Assembly (NCBI GenBank): GCA_009746045.1 | Contig: RPFO01001530.1 | Coordinates: forward strand, 1-32,553 | Direction: 5' to 3' | Source of the DNA: Mesostigma viride | Taxonomy: Eukaryota > Streptophyta > Mesostigmatophyceae > Mesostigmatales > Mesostigmataceae | DNA: 32,553 bases | Part shown: positions 16,803-25,034 of the stretch, piece by piece | How the letters are laid out: the number at the start of each line of letters is the position of its first letter | Position numbering within the stretch: the stretch's first letter is position 1 | Position numbers and translations under genes: made by a program | The notes under the pieces: generated by a model | Database searches by the model: none | The model's input: the letters and a program-made list of their open reading frames with translations, nothing else | What the model was told of the DNA's origin: nothing

Positions 16803-17375
16803 ATGTTCGTGCACGTAGACGCTGCCAACCAGCTCGCCAGCGTGTCCGATGTCTTGTATCATCTGCTGGGTCTCAACAACGTGGACGATGTGTCCTCCGT
16901 CGCCGGAATGAAACCGTTCCTGCCGTGGTGCACACCCGTTAAGAGACCCGATGGTCGCGACGACTACTTGGCGGACGTCGTCGTGATGTCGTGCATCTTG
17001 CGCGCCATGACCGTCGTGGGCGCTTCCCAACGTCTGGCGTGCGCGAAATCCGTCGCGACGTTGTTGCGCAAGTCGCCGTTCATCCCGAAATCCGTGTTCG
17101 GGGTCGACATGGGCGGGAACCCGTACGAGGGGCGCTTCTCGGACCTCGCGATATCCCCCTTGCCCAAGGGCATGTTATCGGCGAGTCAGCTGCTGCGTTC
17201 ATCGAATCTCTCGTTAACGTCTCTGACGGCGCACAAGTTCGCGTCGGGGGAGATGCGGAAGGCCAAGGTGGCCGACGACGTCCGCCGCCGTTTTCGCGCC
17301 CAGATGAAAGAGATGGCCGGCATCCAGAGAACGGGACGACCAAGACCGGATGCGACCCGGGGTGGGACTTCATGA
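16803..17375 (+). CDS. Unknown protein, N-terminal segment
   Basis: Start at ATG 16803 (MFVHVDAANQLASVSDVLYHLLGLNNVDD), just after the CT-tract leader. About 175 residues precede a frameshift near 17328-17331, where AGAACGGG would need one more A to stay in the frame that continues below. Combined length about 393 residues (16803-17983). Mixed helical composition with no recognised domain. The N-terminal residues are hydrophobic enough to pack as a folded core but show no membrane span. Confidence 0.6.
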   Translation: MFVHVDAANQLASVSDVLYHLLGLNNVDDVSSVAGMKPFLPWCTPVKRPDGRDDYLADVVVMSCILRAMTVVGASQRLACAKSVATLLRKSPFIPKSVFGVDMGGNPYEGRFSDLAISPLPKGMLSASQLLRSSNLSLTSLTAHKFASGEMRKAKVADDVRRRFRAQMKEMAGIQRTGRPRPDATRGGTS

Positions 17376-17983
17376 TGCTCGTGGACCAGTCCGTGGGGAT
17401 GTCTCTCCGGATCTTCGGCCTCGAGAACGCGACGCTCATCCTTCACTCCGTGTCGACCCAGTTCGAGAAGGTGAAGGAGTTCCCGCTCCATATATCGCCG
17501 GAGAAACGGATTTTCGACATCGGATGGATCGCCGAGGTGGACAACGACGCGCATTACGTCGCCACCGGGATGACCAGGGAGCGGTTTCGACAGATCCAGA
17601 CGAACCTTCGCGAAGGAGAGGAAGAGAAGCACGCGTACCACAACCACACCCAGTCTCTGTTCGACTACGTTCGCTGGGTCCTGTACGCGATCGAGGACCA
17701 CTTCCCTTCCCGCCGCGACCTCGTCGCGTCCGCCTTGACCCGGTTCGAGTCGATCGCCGCCCGTTTCGGTTCGCACCTTCTGTCGCGCCGTGTCGCCACT
17801 CGCCAGGAGATTGAGCGCAGGTTGCGCGTGGAGGAGAACGACCGCATGGAGTTACTCCACGGACGCGGGGTGGGACACCTTCAGGCGATGCTCGGCGACG
17901 AGGCGCTCGACACGGAAGACGAGGACGGCGACGAATCGGAAGATGGAGAGGAGATGACGGACGGGATCCCGTTCCCGCCGTAA
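17330..17983 (+). CDS. Unknown protein, C-terminal segment with acidic tail
   Basis: Frame-shifted continuation beginning NGTTKTGCDPGWDFMMLVDQSV. It has aromatic and charged segments (FDYVRWVLYAIEDHFPSRRDL, RFESIAARFGSHLLSRRV) and a strongly acidic tail (DTEDEDGDESEDGEEMTD). Codon positions and GC bias match the neighbouring viral genes, which supports real coding. No family assigned. The gene ends 30 bases before the next plus-strand start. Confidence 0.6.
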   Translation, partial: NGTTKTGCDPGWDFMMLVDQSVGMSLRIFGLENATLILHSVSTQFEKVKEFPLHISPEKRIFDIGWIAEVDNDAHYVATGMTRERFRQIQTNLREGEEEKHAYHNHTQSLFDYVRWVLYAIEDHFPSRRDLVASALTRFESIAARFGSHLLSRRVATRQEIERRLRVEENDRMELLHGRGVGHLQAMLGDEALDTEDEDGDESEDGEEMTDGIPFPP

Positions 17984-17986
17984 GAG

Positions 17987-17993
17987 TTTTTTT
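17987..17993 (+). promoter_or_regulatory. T7 tract upstream of the gene at 18014
   Basis: Seven T residues lie 20 bases before ATG 18014, in the 30-base gap between the two genes. It is one of five T tracts at similar spacing in the window. Confidence 0.35.
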
Positions 17994-18013
17994 GTCCGAT
18001 AGGTAGTACGGGT

Positions 18014-18604
18014 ATGGCAACGGTACTCACAAGCCGTCCGCTTCGTATCCATCCTCGCGAACGCCGACCGGTCCTTCGCGCGAAACGAGGGAAATCTGCG
18101 GTGACCTGTGCCAATAGTTCGAAACCGGACCTGTGGGACCGCAACGTGTATATCGTGAGCAAGAGGTTTCCGAGTGCATCGGTCCTTGCCGTGCACGATA
18201 TAGAATTGGATCGCGAGAGCCGCATATTGCGGCCCATGACGCACATCGTCGGGTTTTACGACAAGCGGATGGCGAACGTCACGAGGAGAATGGCGGCGGA
18301 AGACTGGGACAACGGGCAGGAGAACAAGTGGGTCTTAGACGACGGAAACGTGGACCAGTTCCTGTGTTCGAGGATGGAGGAATTCCTCGCGTCCCACGAG
18401 AACACGGGCGCTTATGGCGGCGAATACGCGGATTTCGCCGTGCGCAAGATGACGTTCAACGATCTCCAGAGGTGGACGGGGATGGCCGGGATGGTCTTGC
18501 GCATCATGGAAAAGGGGGACGAGGGAGTGGTCGTCACCTCGCACTACCCTCGCGAGGACGCGATGTTTTACATGCCTTACTTAAGTCTGTGTTGGAATCT
18601 ATGA
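18014..18604 (+). CDS. Unknown soluble protein
   Basis: 196 residues from ATG 18014. A basic N-terminus (RPLRIHPRERRPVLRAKRGK) precedes a globular domain with VYIVSKRFPSASVLAVHDIELDRE, THIVGFYDKRMANVTRRM and WTGMAGMVLRIMEKGDEGVVVTSHYP. No transmembrane helix, signal peptide or catalytic signature recognised. It converges with the membrane protein gene at 18618, with only 13 bases between the stops. Confidence 0.6.
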   Translation: MATVLTSRPLRIHPRERRPVLRAKRGKSAVTCANSSKPDLWDRNVYIVSKRFPSASVLAVHDIELDRESRILRPMTHIVGFYDKRMANVTRRMAAEDWDNGQENKWVLDDGNVDQFLCSRMEEFLASHENTGAYGGEYADFAVRKMTFNDLQRWTGMAGMVLRIMEKGDEGVVVTSHYPREDAMFYMPYLSLCWNL

Positions 18605-18625
18605 ACTTTATTCATCATTAATAAA
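18605..18625. terminator. Overlapping bidirectional AATAAA signals
   Basis: Between the convergent stops at 18604 and 18618 lie TTTATT (18607-18612, a minus-strand AATAAA) and AATAAA on plus (18620-18625), within a TTCAT/ATGAA inverted repeat. This is a very compact bidirectional 3'-end signal. Confidence 0.45.
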
Positions 18626-19127
18626 ATGAACGATTCTCTTTCACTTCTCGTTTGCGCGTCCCCGAGTCGCGGGGCTTGTAGAATTTATTCTGGAACCACA
18701 AAAATGCGAGGGACGCGATCCCGAAAGCCGCGAAACCCATGAGGGATTTGTGAGGCTGGATCGTCATGATGCCTTCCGCGGAGTACCCATAGAAATCAAA
18801 GTACTTCTTGGTCCCGACGGCGAACAAAAGCCCTGCCGCCAACTGTCCCGCCATCCACGCGCGACGATGGGCGGCGGGCGAGGCGGGCTGAATCGAGGTC
18901 CTGTATTGTCCGTATAACAGGCCGAACGACACGATCAGGAAAAACGCGTAGGCGTTCAGCTTCGGATGGCTGTAACGCCACGAAACGCCGTCCGTACTCG
19001 TCAACACGGACGACTTGAACAGAAGTCGATAAATGGACCATTTGTCGACTCGGATCCTCGCGTCCGCGTCCGAGGAGGCGGTGGGTCTCGCTTTCGGCAC
19101 GAACTCGACGGGCTCGGGGGTCGTCAT
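18618..19127 (-). CDS. Three-span membrane protein
   Basis: 169 residues. The N-terminal 55 residues are polar. Three hydrophobic helices follow at about 58-73 (AYAFFLIVSFGLLYG), 91-105 (WMAGQLAAGLLFAVG) and 128-146 (SLMGFAAFGIASLAFLWF), with a basic C-terminus (KPRDSGTRKREVKE). No transporter or enzyme signature is visible. A virion inner-membrane protein is one possibility. Confidence 0.65.
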   Translation of the reverse strand: MTTPEPVEFVPKARPTASSDADARIRVDKWSIYRLLFKSSVLTSTDGVSWRYSHPKLNAYAFFLIVSFGLLYGQYRTSIQPASPAAHRRAWMAGQLAAGLLFAVGTKKYFDFYGYSAEGIMTIQPHKSLMGFAAFGIASLAFLWFQNKFYKPRDSGTRKREVKENRSFY

Positions 19128-19142
19128 CCCGGGGGTCTAGTA

Positions 19143-19642
19143 CTAATTCGCAGACACAATTTTACGAGTCCTCCTTCGCGCTCTTCGCCGACGGATTATT
19201 CCCCAGAGGTACTTGAGCGCGAACTCTCCTGCTGTCCACCCGTTCGTCGCGAGGACGTGCGCGGACGTCGCCTCGGGGCCGAGTCGTCGGATCTCGTTCA
19301 AACACTTGCGCACGTCGCCGACAGACATAGCGGGGATCGACGCGCTCATAAAGGACGACTTCTTGGATTTCGCGGCCTTGGGCGGGACCTCGGCCATCGG
19401 GGTGGGGACGTCGTCCTGCGGCACCGGCGCCGCGGTCGGGGTCACGGGCACAGGCTCCGACACCGTCGCGGACGCGGGCACGGGCACGGGCACGGGCACG
19501 GGCACGGGGCGGGCGCGGGCGCGGGCGCGGGTACGGGCTCCTCTGCCTCGGGCGCCGGCCTCTTTTTGGAGAGGCGGCTCGAGGGCTTGAACTTGGTTGG
19601 GACGGGGGCGGAGGAGGAGGAGGATTCCTGGGAGCTCGACAT
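19143..19642 (-). CDS. Pro/Val-repeat protein with basic C-terminus, frameshifted in a VNTR
   Basis: Start at ATG 19642 (MSSSQESSSSSAPVPTKFKPSSRL). A Pro-Ala repeat then enters a hexanucleotide VNTR where one repeat unit is five bases long (19506-19510). This shifts the frame into the segment continuing PVPVPVPASATVSEPVPVTP to the stop at 19143. Total about 166 residues. The C-terminal half is folded-looking and very basic (GWTAGEFALKYLWGIIRRRRARRRTRK), with a possible DNA-binding helix pair (VGDVRKCLNEIRRLG). Function unknown. Confidence 0.55.
19472..19537 (+). repeat. GGGCAC/GGGCGC hexanucleotide VNTR
   Basis: Five GGGCAC units, one short GGGGC unit, three GGGCGC units and a GGGTAC, all coding on the minus strand for Pro-Val and Pro-Ala dipeptides. 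The single 5-base unit causes the frameshift in the host gene. Confidence 0.8.
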
Positions 19643-19660
19643 TTTGTCTAGACAGGGGTG

Positions 19661-19687
19661 TTTTTTTTTTCTCACTAGAACGCGCGG
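19661..19687 (+). promoter_or_regulatory. VLTF3 promoter region: T10 tract and CTCACTAGAA
   Basis: T10 (19661-19670) directly followed by CTCACTAGAA (19671-19680), ending 7 bases before ATG 19688. The 10-mer is identical to the one abutting fibre 1. Confidence 0.5.
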
Positions 19688-20800
19688 ATGGAAGATCCGG
19701 TCGTCCGCCCTTCCGCGTCCCAGAAGACGACCGTGGAGGCCAAGTTCAAGGAGTGCATGGACTACTTCGAGTCTCGCGGCGAGGCGATGTCGGAAAACTG
19801 CATCCAGTTCATGCTGGAGGTCGGCCCGATCTACCTGAAGTACACGACGGCCGTGGAGACGGAACGGAGCAAGAAGAAGCGCAAGTATTCCAAGGACGAG
19901 ATCGTCGCGATTCCCAACGGCGACGGATGGGTGACCGTGAAGACGAAAGCCAAGGAGACCACGATGCCGATCAAAGAGGCGATCGAACGCGGGTACCGCA
20001 TCGCGGAGGCCCCGAACGCGAGGAAGGAGGACAAGTCGGCGCTGCGAGGGCGCATCTACGACGAGTTCATGGCGGCGCTGCGACGGATGCCCTTCATCCC
20101 GGAACACATCCTCGGACAGGAGCAGACTCTCGCGCACTACCAAATTTCGTACGGATTCTGTCCCGAGTGCAACGTCAACATGATCGAGGACGCGGCGAGG
20201 GCGGACCTGATGTGCACCAAGTGCGCCATGACCATGCCGGCGACCAACGACGGGATCGAGGCCTGTCCCTACGGCACGTCTGTCAACACCGCCGACTACT
20301 GCTACAAGCGGATCAACCACTTGAACGAGTGCATCGCGCAATTCCACGCGCGCGAGAGGTCGACGATCCCCGACGACGTGGTCGCGGCCGTCGACAAGGA
20401 GTTCAAGAAGATGCGCGTGGTGAACCGCGAGAGCATCACCCCCAAGAACGTGCGGAAGATCCTGCGCAAGCTCCGTATGCCGCGCTACTTCGAGCATTCC
20501 GTCCAGATCACGCACATCCTGAACGGCACCCCGCCGCCCACCATGACGCTCGAGCAGGAAGAGACACTGAGGAACATGTTTCGGTCGATTCAGAAACCTT
20601 TTGAGGACATTTGCCCGAAGAACAGGAAGAATTTTTTGAATTATTCGTATACGCTACACAAGATGTGTCAGTTACAGGGATACGACGAGTTCCTAGATCA
20701 TTTTCCGCTCCTGAAGAGCAAGGAAAAGCTGTGGGGACAGGACGTCATGTGGAAAGGGATCTGCGCCAAGTTGAATTGGCAGTTCATCCCGTCCACGTGA
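19688..20800 (+). CDS. VLTF3-like late transcription factor
   Basis: 370 residues, intact. The family (poxvirus A2-type, Pfam Pox_VLTF3) is a core gene of Nucleocytoviricota that activates late, mostly structural, gene transcription in the viral factory. Visible features are a Lys-rich N-terminal region, a zinc-binding core with Cys158/Cys161 (CPEC) and Cys176/Cys179 (CTKC), then the hallmark ADYCYKRINHLNECIAQF. The C-terminal helical half has VRKILRKLRMPRYFEH, ILNGTPPPTMT and the very conserved FLNYSYTLHKMCQLQG. The stop lies 2 bases before the convergent PCNA stop. Its own promoter region resembles that of fibre 1, suggesting co-regulation. Confidence 0.93.
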   Translation: MEDPVVRPSASQKTTVEAKFKECMDYFESRGEAMSENCIQFMLEVGPIYLKYTTAVETERSKKKRKYSKDEIVAIPNGDGWVTVKTKAKETTMPIKEAIERGYRIAEAPNARKEDKSALRGRIYDEFMAALRRMPFIPEHILGQEQTLAHYQISYGFCPECNVNMIEDAARADLMCTKCAMTMPATNDGIEACPYGTSVNTADYCYKRINHLNECIAQFHARERSTIPDDVVAAVDKEFKKMRVVNRESITPKNVRKILRKLRMPRYFEHSVQITHILNGTPPPTMTLEQEETLRNMFRSIQKPFEDICPKNRKNFLNYSYTLHKMCQLQGYDEFLDHFPLLKSKEKLWGQDVMWKGICAKLNWQFIPST

Positions 20801-20802
20801 TC

Positions 20803-21606
20803 CTAGTCCTCCATCTCCTCCGCGGCGTCCTGGTTGTCCCCGCCTTCGCCTTCGACTTGAGGCGCGAGCACGAACATGAGCGTGCCCAGGTCGCCGATCT
20901 TGTACTTCACGATCATGGGATATTGAGGCATAATAAAGATGTCCACGCTATTGCACAACCCGGCGGCCTTTGAAAACGTGCACAGGTAGCGCAGCGAGAA
21001 ATGCTCGTCGACGTTCTCCTTCTCGCCGATGACCACCTTCATGTCCGGGTGTTCCTTCCCAATCTCCAAGGTGCAGTTGCCGATATCGCCTTCGCAACTC
21101 AGCGTGATGTTGTCGCCCGCGCACTGGAACCGGACGCGGTCCGACACGATAGCCAGATCGCGGCAGATCTTCTGGAACTCGGAGCTGACCATCGTGATGC
21201 AGGTCATGTACTCCTTTTCCGGGATCTCGATCAGATCCTCGTCGATGTCCATCAGTTTCATCGTGTAGCTCCACTTGGTGTTCTTCACGCGGTTCGTGAT
21301 CGTGATGTCCATGACGTCCAACGCCTCGTCCCGCAACCGTAGTTCCATCTCGTCGTTCACGGACACATTCTTGATTAGTTTGAACAAGTTCACGAGACTG
21401 ATCCCCACCGTGTACTGTTTATTGCAGCGGTACTCCTCGATCTTGTCGGCATCCATGAACGCGTGGAAGAGCGCGCAATGCGACATGTCGAACGATACGA
21501 TGCGAACGCCCGATTGGTCGAAAAACACGTTGACATCGTTCGTAAGCTCCTTGAGCGATTCCACCAGCAGCTTGATCGAGGAACCTTGGACCGTACGGAA
21601 CTCCAT
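20803..21606 (-). CDS. PCNA-like DNA sliding clamp
   Basis: 267 residues from ATG 21606 (MEFRTVQGSSIKLLVESL). A GTG two codons upstream is not needed. The length matches eukaryotic PCNA (about 260). It shows the two-domain clamp pattern: VRIVSFDMSHCALFHAF, YTVGISLVNLFKLIKN, EYMTCITMVSSEFQKICRDL, ITLSCEGDIGNCTLEI, then the conserved end FSLRYLCTFSKAAG, PMIVKYKIGDLGTLMFVLAPQ and an acidic tail. It would form a homotrimeric ring that tethers DNA polymerase and other partners during replication. Convergent with VLTF3. Confidence 0.95.
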   Translation of the reverse strand: MEFRTVQGSSIKLLVESLKELTNDVNVFFDQSGVRIVSFDMSHCALFHAFMDADKIEEYRCNKQYTVGISLVNLFKLIKNVSVNDEMELRLRDEALDVMDITITNRVKNTKWSYTMKLMDIDEDLIEIPEKEYMTCITMVSSEFQKICRDLAIVSDRVRFQCAGDNITLSCEGDIGNCTLEIGKEHPDMKVVIGEKENVDEHFSLRYLCTFSKAAGLCNSVDIFIMPQYPMIVKYKIGDLGTLMFVLAPQVEGEGGDNQDAAEEMED

Positions 21607-21634
21607 TGTCACGGTTCGCGCGTCACCTTTTTCT

Positions 21635-21880
21635 TCACGAGGCGAACGAACCGAGATACGTGTACCCGACGAAGGCGGGATCCGTGTCGGCCGTGATGGG
21701 GTCGGGCCCCCCTCGTTCCAAGAAGTAAATGAACCTTCTCCCTTGATGCCCCACCGAGTAGATCCTGTGGTTTCCTATGTCGAACGGGTTCAGCCGCGAC
21801 AGAGTCTCACCCGTGGAGTCGAAGCGCACGAACTTTTGCACGCGAACGATGGTGGCGTCCACGACCTTCTCGGAACTCAT
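21635..21880 (-). CDS. Short hypothetical protein upstream of PCNA
   Basis: 81 residues from ATG 21880. Beta-rich look with charged turns (VVDATIVRVQKFVRFDSTGETLS, HRIYSVGHQGRRFIYFLERG). No motif recognised. It precedes PCNA on the same strand with 28 bases between. A GTATAG box sits 5 bases upstream of its start (plus-strand CTATAC, 21886-21891). Confidence 0.55.
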   Translation of the reverse strand: MSSEKVVDATIVRVQKFVRFDSTGETLSRLNPFDIGNHRIYSVGHQGRRFIYFLERGGPDPITADTDPAFVGYTYLGSFAS

Positions 21881-21885
21881 TTATT

Positions 21886-21891
21886 CTATAC
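21886..21891 (-). promoter_or_regulatory. GTATAG box before the gene at 21880
   Basis: On the minus strand GTATAG is followed by AATAA and then the ATG at 21880. Same core as the other GTATA boxes. Confidence 0.4.
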
Positions 21892-21926
21892 GACTCGACA
21901 ACTTTTCGCGCGTTTCGCGCGAACGG

Positions 21927-21933
21927 TTTTTTT
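21927..21933 (+). promoter_or_regulatory. T7 tract upstream of the split acidic gene
   Basis: Seven T residues, 24 bases before ATG 21958, match the spacing seen before other plus-strand genes and support 21958 as a real start. Confidence 0.35.
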
Positions 21934-21957
21934 ACCGTACACTATTTCGATCGTAGG

Positions 21958-21990
21958 ATGGAGTTTATCGCCGCCATGTCGACACGTCCG
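21958..21990 (+). pseudogene. First 11 codons of an acidic gene split by TRIM-1
   Basis: ATG 21958 opens MEFIAAMSTRP and is cut off by the retroelement at 21991. The last five bases (GTCCG) are the target site, repeated at 24662-24666. Without the element and one target copy the frame continues unbroken at 24667, giving a 123-residue protein with no other disruption. Confidence 0.65.
21986..21990. repeat. Left target-site duplication of TRIM-1 (GTCCG)
   Basis: GTCCG here is repeated exactly at 24662-24666, directly outside the other end of the element. A 5-bp duplication is typical of LTR-retroelement integrases. Confidence 0.85.
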
Positions 21991-22502
21991 TGTTAAAGGG
22001 CATGGGGTTATTATTATGGGGACTTAAATTAATAATTTGTAGGTGGTGAATCATTGCCAACTTAAGCGTCAGGAGCCAGGAAAATTATTTATTACGTCCA
22101 TATGGTGTGGCTTTCCATGGCTACCTCAAGGTAGCGTGAACATTGGTAATTATGGTAGGTGAGTGGTGGCGGCGGCCCTGGTATGCGCATGGGCCGACAA
22201 TGGGTCGATAACGACAGCTGGTATGTTGGAACATGGTGCATGCGCATGCATGACTCGGTACGGCATGGTATGACATGCACATGACACAATACTATAATCT
22301 GGTGAAGATAGTGACCAATGGTCCTAGTGCCATTGTACAACTTGGCACATAGTCATAGTGTCCGTTCACGTAGGACAAATCCCACTTAGGTACTACTATC
22401 CGAGCATATCTATTTGTTAATTAGGGCTCGAATACAGTTGCCCGTATTATAGATTTCTGCACGGTCAGCATAATGGGCATATTCAAGACAGGATTCTTGA
22501 CA
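21991..22502 (-). repeat. TRIM-1 3' LTR
   Basis: 512 bp. On the minus strand it starts TGTCAAGAATCC and ends CCCTTTAACA. It holds a 14-bp palindrome TGCATGCGCATGCA and an AATAAA in AT-rich sequence near its downstream end. Confidence 0.9.
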
Positions 22503-22510
22503 CCCTCCTT
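22503..22510 (-). other. TRIM-1 polypurine tract
   Basis: AAGGAGGG on the minus strand directly adjoins the 3' LTR, the position expected of the plus-strand primer in reverse transcription. Confidence 0.7.
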
Positions 22511-24137
22511 GCACATGATGCTGTCTATAAATACAAATGCTAGATCCTGGGCGAGGGTAGTCGGGTACCTAAGTGGATTCCCTCCTTACACGACACCCTG
22601 GTCTTGATATAAAACAGCAAGAAAAATGAGGGCAAGGTTGTGTAGCCCCATATTGTCACATGGAGTGCGCCACACGAGGGTGGAGCCAAACTGGAAACAG
22701 GCTCTTAAACTGGAAAGACTGGTTGCTCAGTGTTGAGGCTGGATGCAGACTGTAGCCGGTACTGGTTGATGCCAGGGTTGCAGCTCGAAACGTTGGGAAC
22801 TGGTAGCGGCTGGTAAACCGGTGACGTCAGCTGTTGTGTGTGCACACACGATCTATGCTGTGTGTGGGTACAGTTTCTTGTGTGGTGCTGGTAGTGCTAC
22901 TTTGACTTGTTTGCCAACAGGTTTTGATGCAACTTACTGCAACTACTACAAGGTGAACTGTGACGTGAGGATGTAGAGCTGGTTGCTGGACTGCTACTTG
23001 CTAGCTAGACAAGTGCGTGCAGCTGACTGCAGCTACTATCTACTCTACGCCTGTGGTGGAGAGTCATGCATGTGCTGCTGGGTGCTACTACTTCTCCTTG
23101 CTGGCTAGGCAAGTGTGGGTAGCTGCCTGCATGGACTATGCAGTGTACTCTGTTCCTGCTGGTGTTGCCTGCTGTGCTTGTTGATGCCAGTGTGATGGTG
23201 CTGATGGGACTGTGCTGTTACTGCTGCTTACATTATGGGGCAACTGGTTGCTAGTGGGTGTCTAGTGCTGGCACGTGATAATGCAACTAGCTGTTACTGC
23301 TGCTAGTGGTGCCTGCAACTAGTTAAATGTGTCTGAATTATAAAACTGCAACTAGTGCTGAAAACAACGTGGGGGTTAGTGAGCACCCTCCTTAGTGTGG
23401 TGTGCAGCTGTGTCAGCAGGCTGGCCTTGAGAGCAGGACCCAGGGAATGTTCCCCTTTTTCTTGGAAACTTGGAGCATGGCAGGCTCTGGGCTCTTGAAG
23501 TGATGACCGTTTAAAAAGAATTCCGGTTTAAAAGAATGCGCCCAAAAGAATGTTGATGCCACGCGAAATGGTGCCGGTACAAAAGAAAGACCGGTTCTCA
23601 TGAAAAATTCTTGAGGTAAACAGCTCCGCCGATTTCTCGTCGATGCTCACAGCTCGCGCGGCTCAGTGGGAGCCCGTCAGTGACCCCACGCCGATTGAAC
23701 GCACTACACTCGGCCAAAAATGTGCTGCCAGGTAAAAAATCACTGGCGCTGCCTGGAACCAGAGCCGGCACCTTTTGAGTGCCAGGCTTCAGTGCCGACG
23801 TCCCCATCACCGAAATGTTGGCGTTTGATCAGTTTCGGGCATATATAACTATAAAAGCGTAGATCTGGCCTGCGCACCGGAGCTTGGGAAATTCTTGACG
23901 GATTTTAGCGACGGTAGGTGTCACCCCGAATATTTGGTGTTACCACACATTGAAGTAAGTCGATTGAAAGCCTTGAATTTCACGGTAGCATCTGCGCCAT
24001 AATCATGGTCGTATCAAGTACAAGAATTCGACCAAGCTGCTCCGTATATGAAAATATTAACGATGATCAAGGCGCTCAATAAAATGTGAGCTGCCGCTTA
24101 GAGGTTGGTTAATTCCCTTGAAAAATCTTGCCCCGGA

Positions 24138-24149
24138 CCTCCGATACCA
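24138..24149 (-). other. TRIM-1 primer-binding site
   Basis: TGGTATCGGAGG on the minus strand begins immediately after the 5' LTR. It resembles the classical TGGTATCAGAGC site complementary to the 3' end of initiator Met tRNA, differing at two positions. The copy in TRIM-2 differs by one base (TGGCATCGGAGG). Confidence 0.7.
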
Positions 24150-24661
24150 TGTTAAAGGGCATGGGGTTATTATTATGGGGACTTAAATTAATAATTTGTA
24201 GGTGGTGAATCATTGCCAACTTAAGCGTCAGGAGCCAGGAAAATTATTTATTACGTCCATATGGTGTGGCTTTCCATGGCTACCTCAAGGTAGCGTGAAC
24301 ATTGGTAATTATGGTAGGTGAGTGGTGGCGGCGGCCCTGGTATGCGCATGGGCCGACAATGGGTCGATAACGACAGCTGGTATGTTGGAACATGGTGCAT
24401 GCGCATGCATGACTCGGTACGGCATGGTATGACATGCACATGACACAATACTATAATCTGGTGAAGATAGTGACCAATCGTCCTAGTGCCATTGTACAAC
24501 TTGGCACATAGTCATAGTGTCCGTTCACGTAGGACAAATCCCACTTAGGTACTACTATCCGAGCATATCTATTTGTTAATTAGGGCTCGAATACAGTTGC
24601 CCGTATTATAGATTTCTGCACGGTCAGCATAATGGGCATATTCAAGACAGGATTCTTGACA
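24150..24661 (-). repeat. TRIM-1 5' LTR
   Basis: 512 bp, matching the LTR at 21991-22502 with one mismatch seen. Same TG...CA ends. Confidence 0.9.
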
Positions 24662-24666
24662 GTCCG
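24662..24666. repeat. Right target-site duplication of TRIM-1 (GTCCG)
   Basis: Second copy of the 5-bp target. Host coding sequence resumes at 24667. Confidence 0.85.
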
Positions 24667-25005
24667 GACTGGAAGATCTCGGACGACACGGATCTGATGA
24701 GTCTGCTGGCGTGGGGCGTCGAGCGGGGATGGTCCGTCTCGATGAAAGAGGACGGGGACATCGTGTTCGACAAGGGCGAGGAGGAGCGCGAGGACGACAC
24801 GGCGTTCGCCCGTTTTGTCGGTGGATGCGAGTCGCCGTGCGACGACGAGGACGAGGAGGAGGAGGAGGAGGAGGAGGAGGAGGAGGAGGAGGAAGAGGAG
24901 AGGCGGGGGAGGAAGCGGCGACGGACGGTGTTCAAGTCCACGGAGCGCATCCCGTTGGAGAACGGGAAGCGACTGAAACTGTCCATCCGGATCACCGAGG
25001 ATTAA
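24667..25005 (+). pseudogene. Remainder of the split acidic/basic gene
   Basis: 112 residues in frame with the 11 codons at 21958-21990. An internal ATG at 24697 (MSLLAWGVERGWSVSMKEDGDIVF) could still start a shortened protein. An N-terminal compact part is followed by a run of about 18 acidic residues encoded by GAG repeats. A basic nuclear-localisation-like cluster (RRGRKRRR) and a final charged stretch (LENGKRLKLSIRITED) follow. No family recognised. The stop is 29 bases before the LysM gene, same strand. Confidence 0.6.
24841..24903 (+). repeat. GAG/GAC trinucleotide run encoding an acidic tract
   Basis: A run of mostly GAG codons with a few GAC and one GAA, in frame inside the split acidic gene. 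It is prone to length variation but currently a multiple of three. Confidence 0.8.
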
Positions 25006-25019
25006 ATGTCTCCGGGGAA

Positions 25020-25027
25020 GTATAATA
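25020..25027 (+). promoter_or_regulatory. GTATAATA box before the LysM gene
   Basis: GTATAATA ends 7 bases before ATG 25035 and is identical to the fibre 1 box at 7782-7789. Confidence 0.45.
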
Positions 25028-25034
25028 GAGGCCG

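Larger units (their letters stand above)
21991..24661 (-). mobile_element. TRIM-1, non-autonomous LTR retrotransposon (minus orientation)
   Basis: 2671 bp bounded by 512-bp direct repeats (21991-22502 and 24150-24661) with TG...CA ends in element orientation and a GTCCG target duplication. On the minus strand a TGGTATCGGAGG site (primer-binding-like) abuts the 5' LTR and AAGGAGGG abuts the 3' LTR. The 1647-bp interior has only short ORFs, none resembling gag, protease, reverse transcriptase, RNase H or integrase, so movement would need proteins from an autonomous partner. Size and structure fit a terminal-repeat retrotransposon in miniature. The two LTRs differ at one position that I found (22320 G, 24479 C), implying a recent insertion. 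The other copy is at 29445-32121. Confidence 0.88.

Noticed and set aside
19442-20515. 357-residue minus-strand ORF opposite VLTF3
   Set aside because: Shadow of VLTF3. Only its last part (from ATG 19642) belongs to the Pro-repeat gene.
22092-22340. 82-residue minus-strand ORF and its copies at 24251-24499, 29658-29855 and 31823-32020
   Set aside because: They lie inside the LTRs and recur only because the LTR recurs. No start context or protein similarity.
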